This document shows positions 1 to 8,480 of a stretch of 64,000 nt of DNA, piece by piece. The notes below the pieces were generated by a model. That model saw nothing but the letters and a program-made list of their open reading frames with translations, was not told the origin of the DNA and searched no databases. Numbering within the stretch: the first letter of the stretch is position 1; every line of letters begins with the position of its first letter. The stretch covers positions 62,001 through 126,000 of the forward strand of contig JADJTR010000005.1 of the NCBI GenBank assembly GCA_016711085.1. Direction: 5' to 3'. The stretch comes from Phyllobacteriaceae bacterium (lineage in GTDB: Bacteria > Pseudomonadota > Alphaproteobacteria > Rhizobiales > Rhizobiaceae). A program made the position numbers and the translations under genes.

Positions 1-561
1 GCCCGCGAACTGGCGGCGGAAGCGAAGCAGCGCGGCTTCGGCTTCATCGACGCGCCGGTCTCCGGCGGTCAGGCGGGCGCCGAAAACGGCGTGCTGACCG
101 TGATGTGCGGCGGCGAGCAGGCCGATTTCGAGCGCGCCAAACCGGTGATTTCCGCCTTCGCCCGCATGGTCGGGCTGATGGGTCCGGCCGGCTCCGGGCA
201 ACTGACCAAGATGGTCAACCAGATCTGCATCGCCGGGCTGGTGCAGGGCCTCGCCGAAGGCATTCATTTCGCCAAATCGGCCGGTCTCGACGTGCTGCAG
301 GTCATCGACGTCATTTCCAAGGGCGCGGCCGGTTCGTGGCAGATGGAAAACCGCCACAGAAGCATGAACGAGGGCCGCTACGATTTCGGTTTCGCCGTCG
401 ACTGGATGCGCAAGGACCTCGGCATCGTCCTCGACGAGGCGGATCGCAACGGCGCCAGACTGCCGGTCACCGCGCTGGTCGACCAGTTCTACAAGGATGT
501 GCAGGCCATGGGCGGGCGGCGCTGGGACACCTCCAGCCTGCTGGCGCGACTGGAGCGGTGA
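1..561 (+). CDS. 3-hydroxyisobutyrate dehydrogenase family oxidoreductase (5' partial)
   Basis: The reading frame is open from base 1, so the N-terminal Rossmann NAD(P) domain lies outside the window. What remains starts in the DAPVSGG substrate-binding motif (about residues 17-23 of the visible part) typical of beta-hydroxyacid dehydrogenases, and continues into the helical C-terminal domain with GSGQLTKMVNQ, which carries the catalytic Lys and the following Asn. The family reduces or oxidises small beta-hydroxyacids such as 3-hydroxyisobutyrate, tartronate semialdehyde or succinic semialdehyde; which one cannot be told from this fragment. Its stop overlaps the next start by one base, suggesting co-transcription. 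Confidence 0.88.
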   Translation, partial: ARELAAEAKQRGFGFIDAPVSGGQAGAENGVLTVMCGGEQADFERAKPVISAFARMVGLMGPAGSGQLTKMVNQICIAGLVQGLAEGIHFAKSAGLDVLQVIDVISKGAAGSWQMENRHRSMNEGRYDFGFAVDWMRKDLGIVLDEADRNGARLPVTALVDQFYKDVQAMGGRRWDTSSLLARLER

Positions 562-1259
562 TGGACAGAAACGCGACGGTCGCCGACATCTTCGCCTGGC
601 TCGAGGCCCGCCGCTCGGAAAAGAACATCGCTGGCATGGCGCGCTACGGCATCGCCACGATGAAAGCGTTCGGCGTCTCCAACGCCGAACTTCGTCCCCT
701 CGCCCGGCTGATCGGCCGCGATCACGATCGCGCGCTCGCGCTTTGGGAGACCGGCTGGCGCGAGGCCCGCCTGCTCGCCGCCTTCACCGACGAGAAGAAG
801 AAGGTCACCGCGGCGCAGGCGCGGAACTGGGCCGCCGAATTCGACTCCTGGGAGATCGTCGACGGCGTCACCGACCTGTTCGTCGACGCCGGGCTGGCCG
901 ACGAGCTGGTTCCGGAGTTCGCCGCCGACGACCGCGAATTCGTCCGCCGCGCCGCCTTCGCCATGATCTGCTGGGTGGCCGTCCACCTGAAGAAACGGCC
1001 GGACGCGGACGTGATTTGCTTCCTGCCGCTGATTGAGGCGCACGCGCGCGACCCGCGCAATTTCGTCAGGAAGGCGGTCAATTGGGCGCTGCGCTCCATC
1101 GGCAAGCGCTCGATGGCCTGCCACGGCCCGGCGCTGGCGCTCGCCGAAAAACTCTCCCGCTCGCCCGACAAGACGGCGCGCTGGATCGGCACGGACGCGG
1201 TCAGGGAACTGACGGCCGGCAAGACGCTTGACCGTCTCGCCGGCCGCCGGTCCGCCTGA
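561..1259 (+). CDS. DNA alkylation repair protein, AlkD-like HEAT-repeat glycosylase
   Basis: 232 residues, in the size range of the DNA alkylation repair family (PF08713), which is built from HEAT-like helical repeats and excises N3/N7-alkylated purines. The C-terminal stretch NFVRKAVNWALRSIGKR (about residues 165-181) is a family signature, preceded by the DSWEIVDGVTDLFVD block. The ATG shares its first base with the upstream stop codon. It ends one base before a convergent gene. Family assignment is firm; activity is inferred. Confidence 0.88.
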   Translation: MDRNATVADIFAWLEARRSEKNIAGMARYGIATMKAFGVSNAELRPLARLIGRDHDRALALWETGWREARLLAAFTDEKKKVTAAQARNWAAEFDSWEIVDGVTDLFVDAGLADELVPEFAADDREFVRRAAFAMICWVAVHLKKRPDADVICFLPLIEAHARDPRNFVRKAVNWALRSIGKRSMACHGPALALAEKLSRSPDKTARWIGTDAVRELTAGKTLDRLAGRRSA

Positions 1260-1707
1260 TTATTTCGTGGCTTCCTCGACGATCGAGGTCAGCAGCTCGT
1301 TGACGCCGTCGCGCGCGCCGCCGGCCGGCAGCTTGCGGAAGCCGACCGTCGTCTTGCCGCCGGCGTCCGGCTTCTCGTAGACGAACACGACATAGGGGCA
1401 ATAGGCGATGTCGCCCGCGTCGCCTTCCATCACCTTGCGCGACACGACTGCCGAGCAAAAGGTGAAGAACTGCGCGTCCTTGTAGATTTCCTTCGTCGCG
1501 CCGACATCGCCGGCGGTGCGCTTCAGCATGTCGCCGATGAAGCCGTGATAGTCGATCGTAGCCGCGATTGACGATGGCGTCGTTGACCGCCTGCGCCGCA
1601 TCGGCGAACGGCGTCGCCGTCTCCATGGTCATGACATCGTCGCCGGCTGCGAGCGCCGGAGTGGCCGCGAAGGCCATGGCCGTCAGGGCAAGAGCGAACT
1701 TCTTCAT
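1260..1707 (-). CDS. DUF302-type secreted protein, frameshifted
   Basis: The start at 1707 opens with a clear Sec signal peptide (MKKFALALTAMAFAATPALA). The mature part begins with a DUF302-like segment (PFADAAQAVNDAIVNRGY) and then the frame is lost near 1553-1561; the neighbouring frame continues with YHGFIGDMLKR to a stop at 1260, restoring a protein of about 148 residues. The break looks like a small indel in otherwise coherent coding sequence. DUF302 proteins are periplasmic and of unknown function. It could be a real pseudogene, but the window has many similar single lesions. Confidence 0.7.
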
Positions 1708-1795
1708 GGTTTTCTCCCGTTTGGCATCCAAGGCCGGATGATCCGGCCCCTCCCGCAGCCATCGTATGGAATGGACCGCCGGTTTCAAACGGGTG

Positions 1796-2287
1796 TTATG
1801 TCGCAGTCGCAGGACCGTCCTTGTCCAGAATCAAATAGTCGAGCGGCAGCGCGGTGGTGTATTTGATCTGCTCCATGGCGAACGCCGACGAGACATCGTG
1901 GATCTCGATCTTTGCGATCATGCGCCGGTAGAACGCATCATAGGAAGCAATGTCCGGCACGACCACCCGGAGCAGATAATCGACCTCGCCGCTCATGCGG
2001 TAGAATTCGACCACCTCGGGAAACTCCGTCACCACTTCGGAAAACCGCTTCAGCCATTCCACCGAATGCGACGCGGTGCGGATCGAGACGAAGACGGTGA
2101 CGCCGGCATTGATCTTTTTCGGGTCGAGCACTGCCACCTTGCGGCGGATGACGCCGTCTTCCTCCAACTTCTGGATGCGTCGCCAGCACGGCGTCGTCGA
2201 CAGGCCGACCTTCTTGGCGATGTCGGCGACGGCAAGCGTCGCATCTTCCTGCAGCAGGCGGAGGATTTTCCGGTCGAGGCGGTCCAT
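1796..2287 (-). CDS. Lrp/AsnC family transcriptional regulator
   Basis: 163 residues. The N-terminal HTH begins at MDRLDRKILRLLQ and contains the family motif LSTTPCWRRIQKLE (about residues 32-45); the C-terminal RAM ligand-binding domain follows with SGEVDYLLRVVVPD. These proteins sense amino acids and form dimers or octamers on DNA. The ATG at 2287 matches the usual family N-terminus; longer in-frame starts add non-homologous sequence. No cognate target is evident, since the neighbours are unrelated. Confidence 0.92.
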   Translation of the reverse strand: MDRLDRKILRLLQEDATLAVADIAKKVGLSTTPCWRRIQKLEEDGVIRRKVAVLDPKKINAGVTVFVSIRTASHSVEWLKRFSEVVTEFPEVVEFYRMSGEVDYLLRVVVPDIASYDAFYRRMIAKIEIHDVSSAFAMEQIKYTTALPLDYLILDKDGPATAT

Positions 2288-2367
2288 GGCGGCATCCTGA
2301 ATGCTTTTTTGCCTTTTGAACGCAAAATCAACCCCTGACAAGAATAGTGTTTCCGTGTTCCGCTAAT

Positions 2368-3000
2368 TCAGGGAAATTTATTTCCTGAAATCGACGGGAT
2401 CGCCGCGCCCACTTCCGCGCGCAAAACCGGCAGCAGTTCCGTGTCGAACCAGCCATGCTTTTTAAGCCAGCCGGAATTGCGCCAGGAGGGATGCGGCAGC
2501 GGGAAAACGCGCGGCAGCCCCGGCCGCAAAAGCACGGCGCGCCACGCCGCGACGGTTTCGGTGACCGGCGCGCGTTTGCCGAGATGCCAGGCATGCGCGT
2601 GACCGCCGATGGCGACGACCAGTTCGATCTGCGGCATCGCCTCCATCAGGGACGCGCGCCAAAGGGGAGCGCATTCGCGGCGCGGCGGCAGATCGCCGCC
2701 GTTCGTATCTTGGCCCGGAAAGCAGAAGCCCATGGGCGCGATGGCAAACAGCGATGGGTCATAAAATGCCGCCCGATCGACGCCGAGCCAGTCGCGCAGC
2801 CGGTCGCCGGACGGATCGTTGAAGGGGATGCCGGTGGCGTGCACGCGCGTTCCCGGCGCCTGGCCGGCAATGAGGATGCGCGCCGTCGTCGAGACCACGA
2901 CCACCGGACGCGGCGCCTGCGGCAGCGGCCGGCCGAGCGGCGCATCCCGGCAGATGCGGCAGGCGCGGATTTGGCCCGCGAGGTGCTCGGCCGCATTCAC
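2368..3000 (-). CDS. Uracil-DNA glycosylase family protein
   Basis: About 210 residues with the UDG-superfamily motifs: GQAPG (water-activating loop, about residues 46-50) and LPHPSWRN (leucine/His loop, about residues 168-175). Cys residues in CRIC near the N-terminus and in RREC are compatible with the iron-sulfur type UDGs, although a fourth ligand is not obvious. The start is a GTG whose bases overlap the TGA of the upstream glutathione S-transferase gene (GTGA overlap), which decides the start and indicates translational coupling. The likely role is removal of deaminated bases from DNA. Confidence 0.85.
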   Translation of the reverse strand: MNAAEHLAGQIRACRICRDAPLGRPLPQAPRPVVVVSTTARILIAGQAPGTRVHATGIPFNDPSGDRLRDWLGVDRAAFYDPSLFAIAPMGFCFPGQDTNGGDLPPRRECAPLWRASLMEAMPQIELVVAIGGHAHAWHLGKRAPVTETVAAWRAVLLRPGLPRVFPLPHPSWRNSGWLKKHGWFDTELLPVLRAEVGAAIPSISGNKFP

Positions 3001-3608
3001 GCCGCCGCGCTCGGCCGCGCCCTGAGATCGTCGCGCCAACGCAACACGTTGACCATGTCCGCCGGGACTTCGATGCGCGCCGGCTTCATGAAATCGAGCG
3101 TCACCAGCCCGGTGATATCGGCGATGGTGAAATCGTCGCCGGCGGCGAACCGTCGCCCGGCCAGTTCCCGCTCCATCAACGCCAGGAATTCGAGCGCCTT
3201 GGGCTTGTTGGCTTCGCCCCATTCGGGAATTTGCGGGATTTCCCACTCCTTCATCGCCGGATGGATATGGCGGAAGGCGGAGGCGACCGAGCCAAGGAAA
3301 TTCAGCTCCATGCGCCGCTGCCACATCTCGACCAGCGCCCGCCCCTTGGCCCCGACGCCGAACAGCGGCGGCGAGGGATGGAGTTCCTCGAAATAGCGGC
3401 AGATGGCGACCGACTCGGCGATGACCGTCCCGTCGTCGAGTTCCAGCACCGGCAGACGCTGCAGCGGATTGCGCGCCGTCACGTCTGCGCTCCGATGCCC
3501 CATCGCCCCCATGTCGACGGGGACGAGCGGAACCGAAATCCCCTTCTCGGCGAGGAAGATGCGCACCCGGCGCGGATTGGGCGCTTTGCCGCCATCGAAC
3601 AGCTTCAT
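2997..3608 (-). CDS. Glutathione S-transferase
   Basis: 203 residues with an N-terminal thioredoxin-fold domain (MKLFDGGKAPNPRRVRIFLAEK, glutathione-binding region ending in VIAESVAICRYFEE) and an all-helical C-terminal domain containing FTIADITGLVTLDF, the conserved N-capping box region. It is translationally coupled to the UDG-family gene downstream. The substrate is unknown. Confidence 0.9.
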   Translation of the reverse strand: MKLFDGGKAPNPRRVRIFLAEKGISVPLVPVDMGAMGHRSADVTARNPLQRLPVLELDDGTVIAESVAICRYFEELHPSPPLFGVGAKGRALVEMWQRRMELNFLGSVASAFRHIHPAMKEWEIPQIPEWGEANKPKALEFLALMERELAGRRFAAGDDFTIADITGLVTLDFMKPARIEVPADMVNVLRWRDDLRARPSAAA

Positions 3609-3647
3609 GTTTCCCCTCCCTTTTTTTCGACAACCGATTCCGGCGAT

Positions 3648-4284
3648 TCACGAAATTCCGAACAAGGCCTTCAGCGCGTTGACGATGGCGGCGAACGTCG
3701 TGTGCTCGTTTTCCGGCACGTCGCCATGCGCCGCCCGCCATGAAGACGGGCGGTCGAACGTTCCGGCCCACAAGCCCCGTTTCGCTTGCCGCGCCGCCGC
3801 TTCCTCCGCCGCATAGCCGCCATAGGCGACGGCCCAGCCATTTGCCACCATTGAGGCATTGAGATCGGTCGCGCCGGCCCGGCACGACGCCAGCAGCCGA
3901 TTGTATTTGTCGCGCTCCCAACCGTCACAGACGACCTTTTGGCCGCCGATCAGGCGCTTCAGTTCGCCTCGCGCCTCGCGCCCGCAGCCATAATCGGCAT
4001 TGTCGCGCCGACAGATTTGGCTGAATTCCGGCGCATCGAGACCCTTCATGCGGATGCGTTGCCCGCCGAGCGTCAGCGTATCGCCATCGGCGACAATAGC
4101 GGTGTCGGCATGGCTGACCGATGCGATGCGGTCGAGGCGCGGTATCGCCCAAACCGTGAAGGCGAACAGCGCTGGCGAGCGTGACCAAACCGCTGAACAG
4201 CCGGCGTCGGGCGCGCACGCGATGTTGCGCGATCGCTTGCGGCGAGAGTGAAACCGGCCGCCGGCGGAAGGGTCTTTTAAACAT
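3648..4284 (-). CDS. Thermonuclease (SNase-like) family protein, frameshifted
   Basis: The C-terminal part (from 4049) shows the staphylococcal nuclease-like fold: RMKGLDAPE, CGREARGELKRLI, DKYNRLLASC and RGLW. The upstream part continues in the same frame through VADGDTLTLGGQRIR and a hydrophobic N-terminal segment (LFAFTVWAIPRL), then joins the ATG frame starting at 4284 by a one-base shift near 4166-4176. Restored, it would be a membrane-anchored or exported nuclease of about 212 residues. The frameshift resembles the other single-base lesions in this window. Confidence 0.75.
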
Positions 4285-4341
4285 TGCGAACTAGGTTACC
4301 GAAAAATTACGCCAGCAATCGCCAACCGACCGAAGACCGAC

Positions 4342-5850
4342 GTGTTTCACAGCGCCGAAATCGCCGACAAGATCATTGTGGACCGCCGCAAGAAACGCCG
4401 CAAGTCGCCGGCTTTCGAGGCGGTCCGCACCACACGCATGCGGCTGGCCGAGCGGACCGGCGGACCGGTTTATGAACGCGAATTGCTGCGCCTGCACGCC
4501 CATTCGATCTCCGTGTCGGCGACGGCGATACCGGTTCTGGTGCTGCTGATCGCCTGCGCCGGCTTCTTTGTCGGCCTCTATGGCGAAATGCTGATTTGGG
4601 CGGTGGCGGCGGTGACATTCTACGCCGGCCTGGCGTTCGTCGCCAAACGCGTGGAAAAGGCGGGCGCGGAGTTCGAAACGGCGCGGGCGCGCAACGAATT
4701 CCTCGCTGCCCATTTCGCCTCCGGACTGGGATGGACCTGGTTCGCGACCATCGGCTGCCATTCCTGCGCCTTGGCCAATTTCACCGTCATTCAGGCGATC
4801 GTTCTTTTGCTCGCCATCGCGGCGACCGCCATTCTAGCCCATGCGCTGAAGAACGTCCTTTTCGTCACGTTCCTGGCGCCGGTTGGCGTATTCGTCATGA
4901 CGAAAGCGGATCTGGGTTCGTCGCTCGACGTGATCATGTCGACCTTGCTGACCATTTCCCTGCCTTTCTTTTCCTACATCGCCTCCCGACTGAACAAGTC
5001 GACGCAGATGCTGCTGTCCTTTCGAACCGAAAAGGACGCCCTGATCGCCGAGCTGGAAACGGCAAAATCCATGTCGGACGAGGCCCGGCGTCGGGCTGAG
5101 GAGGCAAACCTCGCCAAATCGCGGTTCCTTGCCTCGATGAGCCATGAATTGCGCACGCCGCTCAACGCCATTCTCGGTTTCTCGGAAGTGATGGCCAATG
5201 AAGTGCTGGGACCGATGCACAATGCGACCTACAAGGAATATGCCGGCGACATCCATTCCTCCGGCGAGCACCTGCTGCATCTGATCAACGAAATCCTCGA
5301 TCTGTCGCGTATCGAGGCGGGGCGCTACCAGTTGAACGAGGGACCGGTGTCGCTGGCCGACATCGCCGACGATTGCTGCCATCTGGTGGCGTTGCGGGCG
5401 CAATCGAAACAGATCCGTGTCGTCCAGAAGGTCGAACCTGGACTGCCGCGTCTGCGCGCCGATGAACGGGCGATCCGTCAGGTCGTGCTCAATCTCCTGT
5501 CGAATGCCGTCAAATTCACGCCGTCCGGCGGCGAAGTGGCGGTTGTCGTCGGCTGGACCGCGGGCGGCGGCCAGTATGTCGCCGTGCGCGACAATGGACC
5601 CGGCATCCCGCCCGAGGAAATCCCGATCGTCCTTTCGGCCTTCGGCCAGGGTTCGATCGCCATCAAGAGCGCCGAACAGGGCACCGGTCTCGGCCTGCCG
5701 ATCGTCCAGGCGCTGGTCAACATGCATGGCGGGCAATTCGAATTGAAATCGAAATTGCGCGAAGGCACCGAGGCGATCGCCGTCTTTCCGGCAAGCCGGG
5801 TCATGGAGACGGCGCCGGCGAAGACGGCGGCCCATGGCGGACGGCGCTGA
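4342..5850 (+). CDS. Membrane sensor histidine kinase (PdhS/PleC-like core)
   Basis: 502 residues. Several hydrophobic segments lie between about residues 53 and 225, followed by a short coiled coil and a HisKA domain with the phosphoacceptor motif FLASMSHELRTPLNA (His near residue 269). The HATPase domain has the N box (NLLSNAVKF), G1 box (DNGPGIP) and G2 box (GTGLGLPI). The DHp helix sequence resembles the PdhS/PleC group that feeds the CtrA cell-cycle pathway in Alphaproteobacteria; that link is inference. The start is taken as GTG 4342 because the conserved stretch before the first internal ATG (4438) belongs to the protein. No response regulator is adjacent. Confidence 0.85.
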   Translation: MFHSAEIADKIIVDRRKKRRKSPAFEAVRTTRMRLAERTGGPVYERELLRLHAHSISVSATAIPVLVLLIACAGFFVGLYGEMLIWAVAAVTFYAGLAFVAKRVEKAGAEFETARARNEFLAAHFASGLGWTWFATIGCHSCALANFTVIQAIVLLLAIAATAILAHALKNVLFVTFLAPVGVFVMTKADLGSSLDVIMSTLLTISLPFFSYIASRLNKSTQMLLSFRTEKDALIAELETAKSMSDEARRRAEEANLAKSRFLASMSHELRTPLNAILGFSEVMANEVLGPMHNATYKEYAGDIHSSGEHLLHLINEILDLSRIEAGRYQLNEGPVSLADIADDCCHLVALRAQSKQIRVVQKVEPGLPRLRADERAIRQVVLNLLSNAVKFTPSGGEVAVVVGWTAGGGQYVAVRDNGPGIPPEEIPIVLSAFGQGSIAIKSAEQGTGLGLPIVQALVNMHGGQFELKSKLREGTEAIAVFPASRVMETAPAKTAAHGGRR

Positions 5851-5950
5851 TCCCGGCGCGTTTTTCCTGAATTCTCCCTTCCCCGTCCGGCCGGCGTCGG
5901 CGCCAGCATTACATCGATTTAATGTGGGTCGATCCTTGAACGAGCTATCT

Positions 5951-5976
5951 TGCGATATATCTTAAGACATGTCGCA
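5951..5976. promoter_or_regulatory. 26-bp near-palindrome, candidate PadR operator
   Basis: Thirteen base pairs arranged around a central CTTAAG, with outer arms TGCGA/TCGCA; only two of the thirteen pairs mismatch. It sits 20 bases upstream of the DUF2852 start at 5996. A PadR-family gene closes the same transcription unit, so autoregulation through this site is the simplest reading. Confidence 0.55.
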
Positions 5977-5995
5977 GCAAGGAAAGGACCCCCAA

Positions 5996-6436
5996 ATGAA
6001 CTCCGCTACCGACACTTCCGGCCATCCGGCCGAGAGCTTCCGCCATGCCCATCGCCACCCCGAAAACGGCGATTGGCTCTGGTGGGCGAAAACCCCGGGC
6101 TTCAACCCGTTCAAGCTGATCGCCGTCATTGCCGGCTTCGCTGTTTTCCCGCCGCTCGGCGTCGCCGCGCTCGTCTACTTCCTGTGGATGGGCAAGCGCC
6201 ATGGCTGGCAGGGCGGCCAGGGACGCCATTGGGCCCGTCACGGCGGCTGCGGCCGCTCCGCCTATATGGGTCGCACCGGCAACACCGCCTTCGACGAGCA
6301 TCAGGCCAAGGCCCGCGAGGAACTCGAAGCTGAACGTCGCGCCTTCGACGAGCATCGCGCCGAACAGCGCCGCAAGCGCGACGCCGAGGCTTTCGCGGCC
6401 TTCAAGGCCGGCCGCGGCGCCGGCGCCGGCGAGTAA
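5996..6436 (+). CDS. DUF2852 domain membrane protein
   Basis: 146 residues. One strong membrane segment (FKLIAVIAGFAVFPPLGV, about residues 41-58, continuing to the tryptophan in FLWMGKR) is followed by a Gly/His-rich linker and a charged helix with RTGNTAFDEHQ and a repeated AERRAFDEHRAEQRRKRDAEAF pattern, the usual DUF2852 layout. The ATG at 5996 has a good ribosome-binding site (GGAAAGGA); an in-frame ATG at 5969 lies inside the candidate operator and is less likely. Function unknown; it commonly sits beside PadR regulators. Confidence 0.85.
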   Translation: MNSATDTSGHPAESFRHAHRHPENGDWLWWAKTPGFNPFKLIAVIAGFAVFPPLGVAALVYFLWMGKRHGWQGGQGRHWARHGGCGRSAYMGRTGNTAFDEHQAKAREELEAERRAFDEHRAEQRRKRDAEAFAAFKAGRGAGAGE

Positions 6437-6452
6437 TCGCTTGAACCATCGC

Positions 6453-6486
6453 GCTCCGGGCCGCCCGGCCCGGAGCCAGTTTTCCA
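6453..6486 (+). terminator. Hairpin with T tract after the DUF2852 gene
   Basis: Perfect 10-bp stem GCTCCGGGCC / GGCCCGGAGC with a 4-base loop, followed by CAGTTTTCC. It lies 17 bases after the stop and ahead of the next small gene, so it may act as a terminator or partial attenuator inside the unit. Confidence 0.6.
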
Positions 6487-6502
6487 GCAAACGGAGGAAT
6501 CC

Positions 6503-6766
6503 ATGCACATGCATCATCATGGCGGCCCCCATTGGCGCTGGTCTGGCTGCTGCGGCGGCGACGGACGCCACGAATGACGCCGCACCGCTTTTCGCACCGG
6601 CAACGCCGCCTTCGACGAATACTTCGCCGCGAAAATGGCGGAGTTCGAGACCGAACTTGCGGCATTTCGCGAATTTCGCGCCGAACAGCGCCGCAAGCGC
6701 GACGCCGAAGCCTTCGAGGCCTTCAAGGCGGCGCGCAAGGACGAACCGAAGGCGTCCACCGAGTAG
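6503..6766 (+). pseudogene. Short DUF2852-like paralogue interrupted by an in-frame TGA
   Basis: The ATG at 6503 has a strong ribosome-binding site (ACGGAGGAA). The frame reads a His/Gly/Cys-rich start (MHMHHHGGPHWRWSGCCGG), meets TGA at 6575-6577, and then continues in the same frame to TAG at 6764-6766 with RTGNAAFDEY and RAEQRRKRDAEAFEAFKAA, clearly homologous to the C-terminal helix of the preceding DUF2852 protein. It lacks the membrane segment. It appears to be a tandem partial duplicate; the TGA may be a true nonsense mutation or a base-call error. Confidence 0.6.
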
Positions 6767-6800
6767 CCCGCCGCGTACGGCGGCGAAATTCCGCCTCTTG

Positions 6801-6826
6801 CCCTGCGCCGGCTTCCCGGCGCAGGG
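6801..6826 (+). other. Intercistronic hairpin upstream of padR
   Basis: Perfect 11-bp stem CCCTGCGCCGG / CCGGCGCAGGG closed by CTTC, with no T tract. Its position 27 bases before the PadR start suggests an RNA processing or stability element, or an attenuator; this is inference. Confidence 0.45.
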
Positions 6827-6852
6827 TATCGGCGTTTCGGTGAGGATTCCGC

Positions 6853-7443
6853 GTGAGCAAAGACGACAATTGCCGAGGACCATGGGGCTGGTCGCGCCGC
6901 GAGCGCGAACGCGGCGGTTCATCCTGGTTTCGCGGGCCGTCCTTCGCCCCGTGGAACTGGGACGGGCCGCGCCCCGGCCGCATGTTCGCGCAAGGCGATC
7001 TGCGCCTGCTCTTGCTGGCGTTGATCGCCGACAAGCCGAGCCACGGCTACGATCTGATCCGCACCATCGAGGCGCGCTTTTCCGGCGCCTATGCGCCAAG
7101 TCCCGGCGTCGTCTATCCGACGCTGACGTTGCTTGAGGAGCAGGACCTCATCCGCGCCGAAAACGCTTCCGGCGCGAAGAAATCCTATGCGGCAACTGAT
7201 GCCGGGCTGAACTATCTCGCCGACCACGCCGACGAGGTGCGCGCCCTGATGGAGCGCATCGGCGTGATGGCCGACAATACCTCCGGCCCGTCGTTTCCGG
7301 GCGGGCTGATGCCGGCGATCATGGCGCTCGGCCAGGCGATCATGGCGCGCTCGCGCCTGCGGTCGCCGGCCGAGGACGCCCGCGTGCGCGACATCCTCGA
7401 AAAAGCGGCGCGGGATGTGCTCTCCGGCAAGGACACCAGATAG
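6853..7443 (+). CDS. PadR family transcriptional regulator
   Basis: 196 residues beginning at a GTG. After a Trp/Arg-rich N-terminal extension the winged-helix domain begins at GDLRLLLLALIADKPSHGYDL (about residues 48-68), with the family motif SPGVVYPTLTLLEEQDLI and a C-terminal dimerisation helix. It closes a unit with two DUF2852-type genes and probably binds the palindrome at 5951-5976. It ends one base before the convergent CobT-like gene. Confidence 0.9.
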   Translation: MSKDDNCRGPWGWSRRERERGGSSWFRGPSFAPWNWDGPRPGRMFAQGDLRLLLLALIADKPSHGYDLIRTIEARFSGAYAPSPGVVYPTLTLLEEQDLIRAENASGAKKSYAATDAGLNYLADHADEVRALMERIGVMADNTSGPSFPGGLMPAIMALGQAIMARSRLRSPAEDARVRDILEKAARDVLSGKDTR

Positions 7444-7444
7444 T

Positions 7445-8374
7445 TCACGTCATGGCGACGAACAGTTGCGCCGCCGCCTTGACCTGCGCCGCCGCCAGCG
7501 CCGCCCCGGCCCCGCCATCGAGGCCGTGAGCGAAATCGCCGACCGGGTCGAGTCCGATCAGGCGCGCCGCCTTGCCGAACCCGCCGGGCAGCGCCCGCGC
7601 CAGCCGGCAATGGGCGAGCGCGCGCGGGTCCTCGCCATACAACACGGCCGCCGCCGCCAGCGCCGCCGGACCGTCGAGCAGCACTGGGATTTTCTCCATC
7701 CGGGCGGCGAGGATCGCGCCGGCGATGGCGGCGATTTCCCGCGTACCGAGACGGGCCAGCGCGCCGAGAGGATCGGCGATGTCGCGGCGGTGGAAGGCCA
7801 GCGCCCGTTCGGCAAGGCTTTTTTCGGGCGCTTCGAACAGATCGCCGCCAAGCAGCGCCATGATGATCGCCTGCGCATGCACGCCATTGCCTCGGCCGAA
7901 ATCGCCGAAGCCGAGCAAATCCGCCCCGCCTGCGACCGCCTCCATGCCGAATGCCATGGTCGCGGCCGTGGCCCGTTCGTCGAGCGCCGCCTGCACCGTG
8001 ATGTCGCCGACCGGCAGGTCGAGCGCCAGATCGAGCACTTTCAGCGTCAGATTGTGCATTCCGCACAGGGCGTTGACCGCCGCTCCGCCGGACTCGGCCT
8101 TGTCGACCAGCGCCTTGGTCGCCGCGTTGTTCGCGTTCATGTCGCCGGTGGCGTTCGCCCCGGCGAAAACGGCGATGGTCGGCCGGAGAATCATCGGCGG
8201 GCATTTGCCCTGCCAGGCGGCGTGCCAGGCGGCGAGGTCGACAAAACCGCCGAGATCGCCATGCAGCGCCGACAATTCCTCCGCCCGCGCCCTGACCCGC
8301 GCCGCCGCTTCGCGATCGGAATCAGGCATGTGGCGCAGCAGGCGGCGGAAATCGTCGAACGGATTGGCGGTCAT
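7445..8374 (-). CDS. CobT-like nicotinate-nucleotide-dimethylbenzimidazole phosphoribosyltransferase with degenerate active site
   Basis: 309 residues, aligned along its length with the alphaproteobacterial CobT branch (GDMNANNAATKAL, LDLPVGDITVQAALDER, MAFGMEAVAGGADLLG). CobT attaches the lower-ligand base to ribose phosphate in cobalamin synthesis. Here, however, the usual GEMGIGNTT motif reads GDFGRGNGV, and the C-terminal motif normally containing the catalytic Glu (LGEGTGAAL) reads LDGGAGAAL, with Gly where Glu is expected. The changes are substitutions, not a frame slip. It may be a paralogue with altered or lost activity. Start ATG 8374 is chosen over longer forms that add non-homologous sequence. 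Confidence 0.75.
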   Translation of the reverse strand: MTANPFDDFRRLLRHMPDSDREAAARVRARAEELSALHGDLGGFVDLAAWHAAWQGKCPPMILRPTIAVFAGANATGDMNANNAATKALVDKAESGGAAVNALCGMHNLTLKVLDLALDLPVGDITVQAALDERATAATMAFGMEAVAGGADLLGFGDFGRGNGVHAQAIIMALLGGDLFEAPEKSLAERALAFHRRDIADPLGALARLGTREIAAIAGAILAARMEKIPVLLDGPAALAAAAVLYGEDPRALAHCRLARALPGGFGKAARLIGLDPVGDFAHGLDGGAGAALAAAQVKAAAQLFVAMT

Positions 8375-8480
8375 CGTGTTTCCCTGGACATTTGGGCGCG
8401 GTTTACCGGCGTCGTCGGTGGCGCGCAACGAGACGAAAGCGTCGCCCTGCGCGCTTGCGCCACCTCTCATTCGCCCCGAT

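Noticed and set aside
6575..6577. TGA in the DUF2852-like half-copy as a selenocysteine codon
   Set aside because: No SECIS-like structure is evident and the aligned residue in relatives is not Cys; a nonsense change or base error is simpler.
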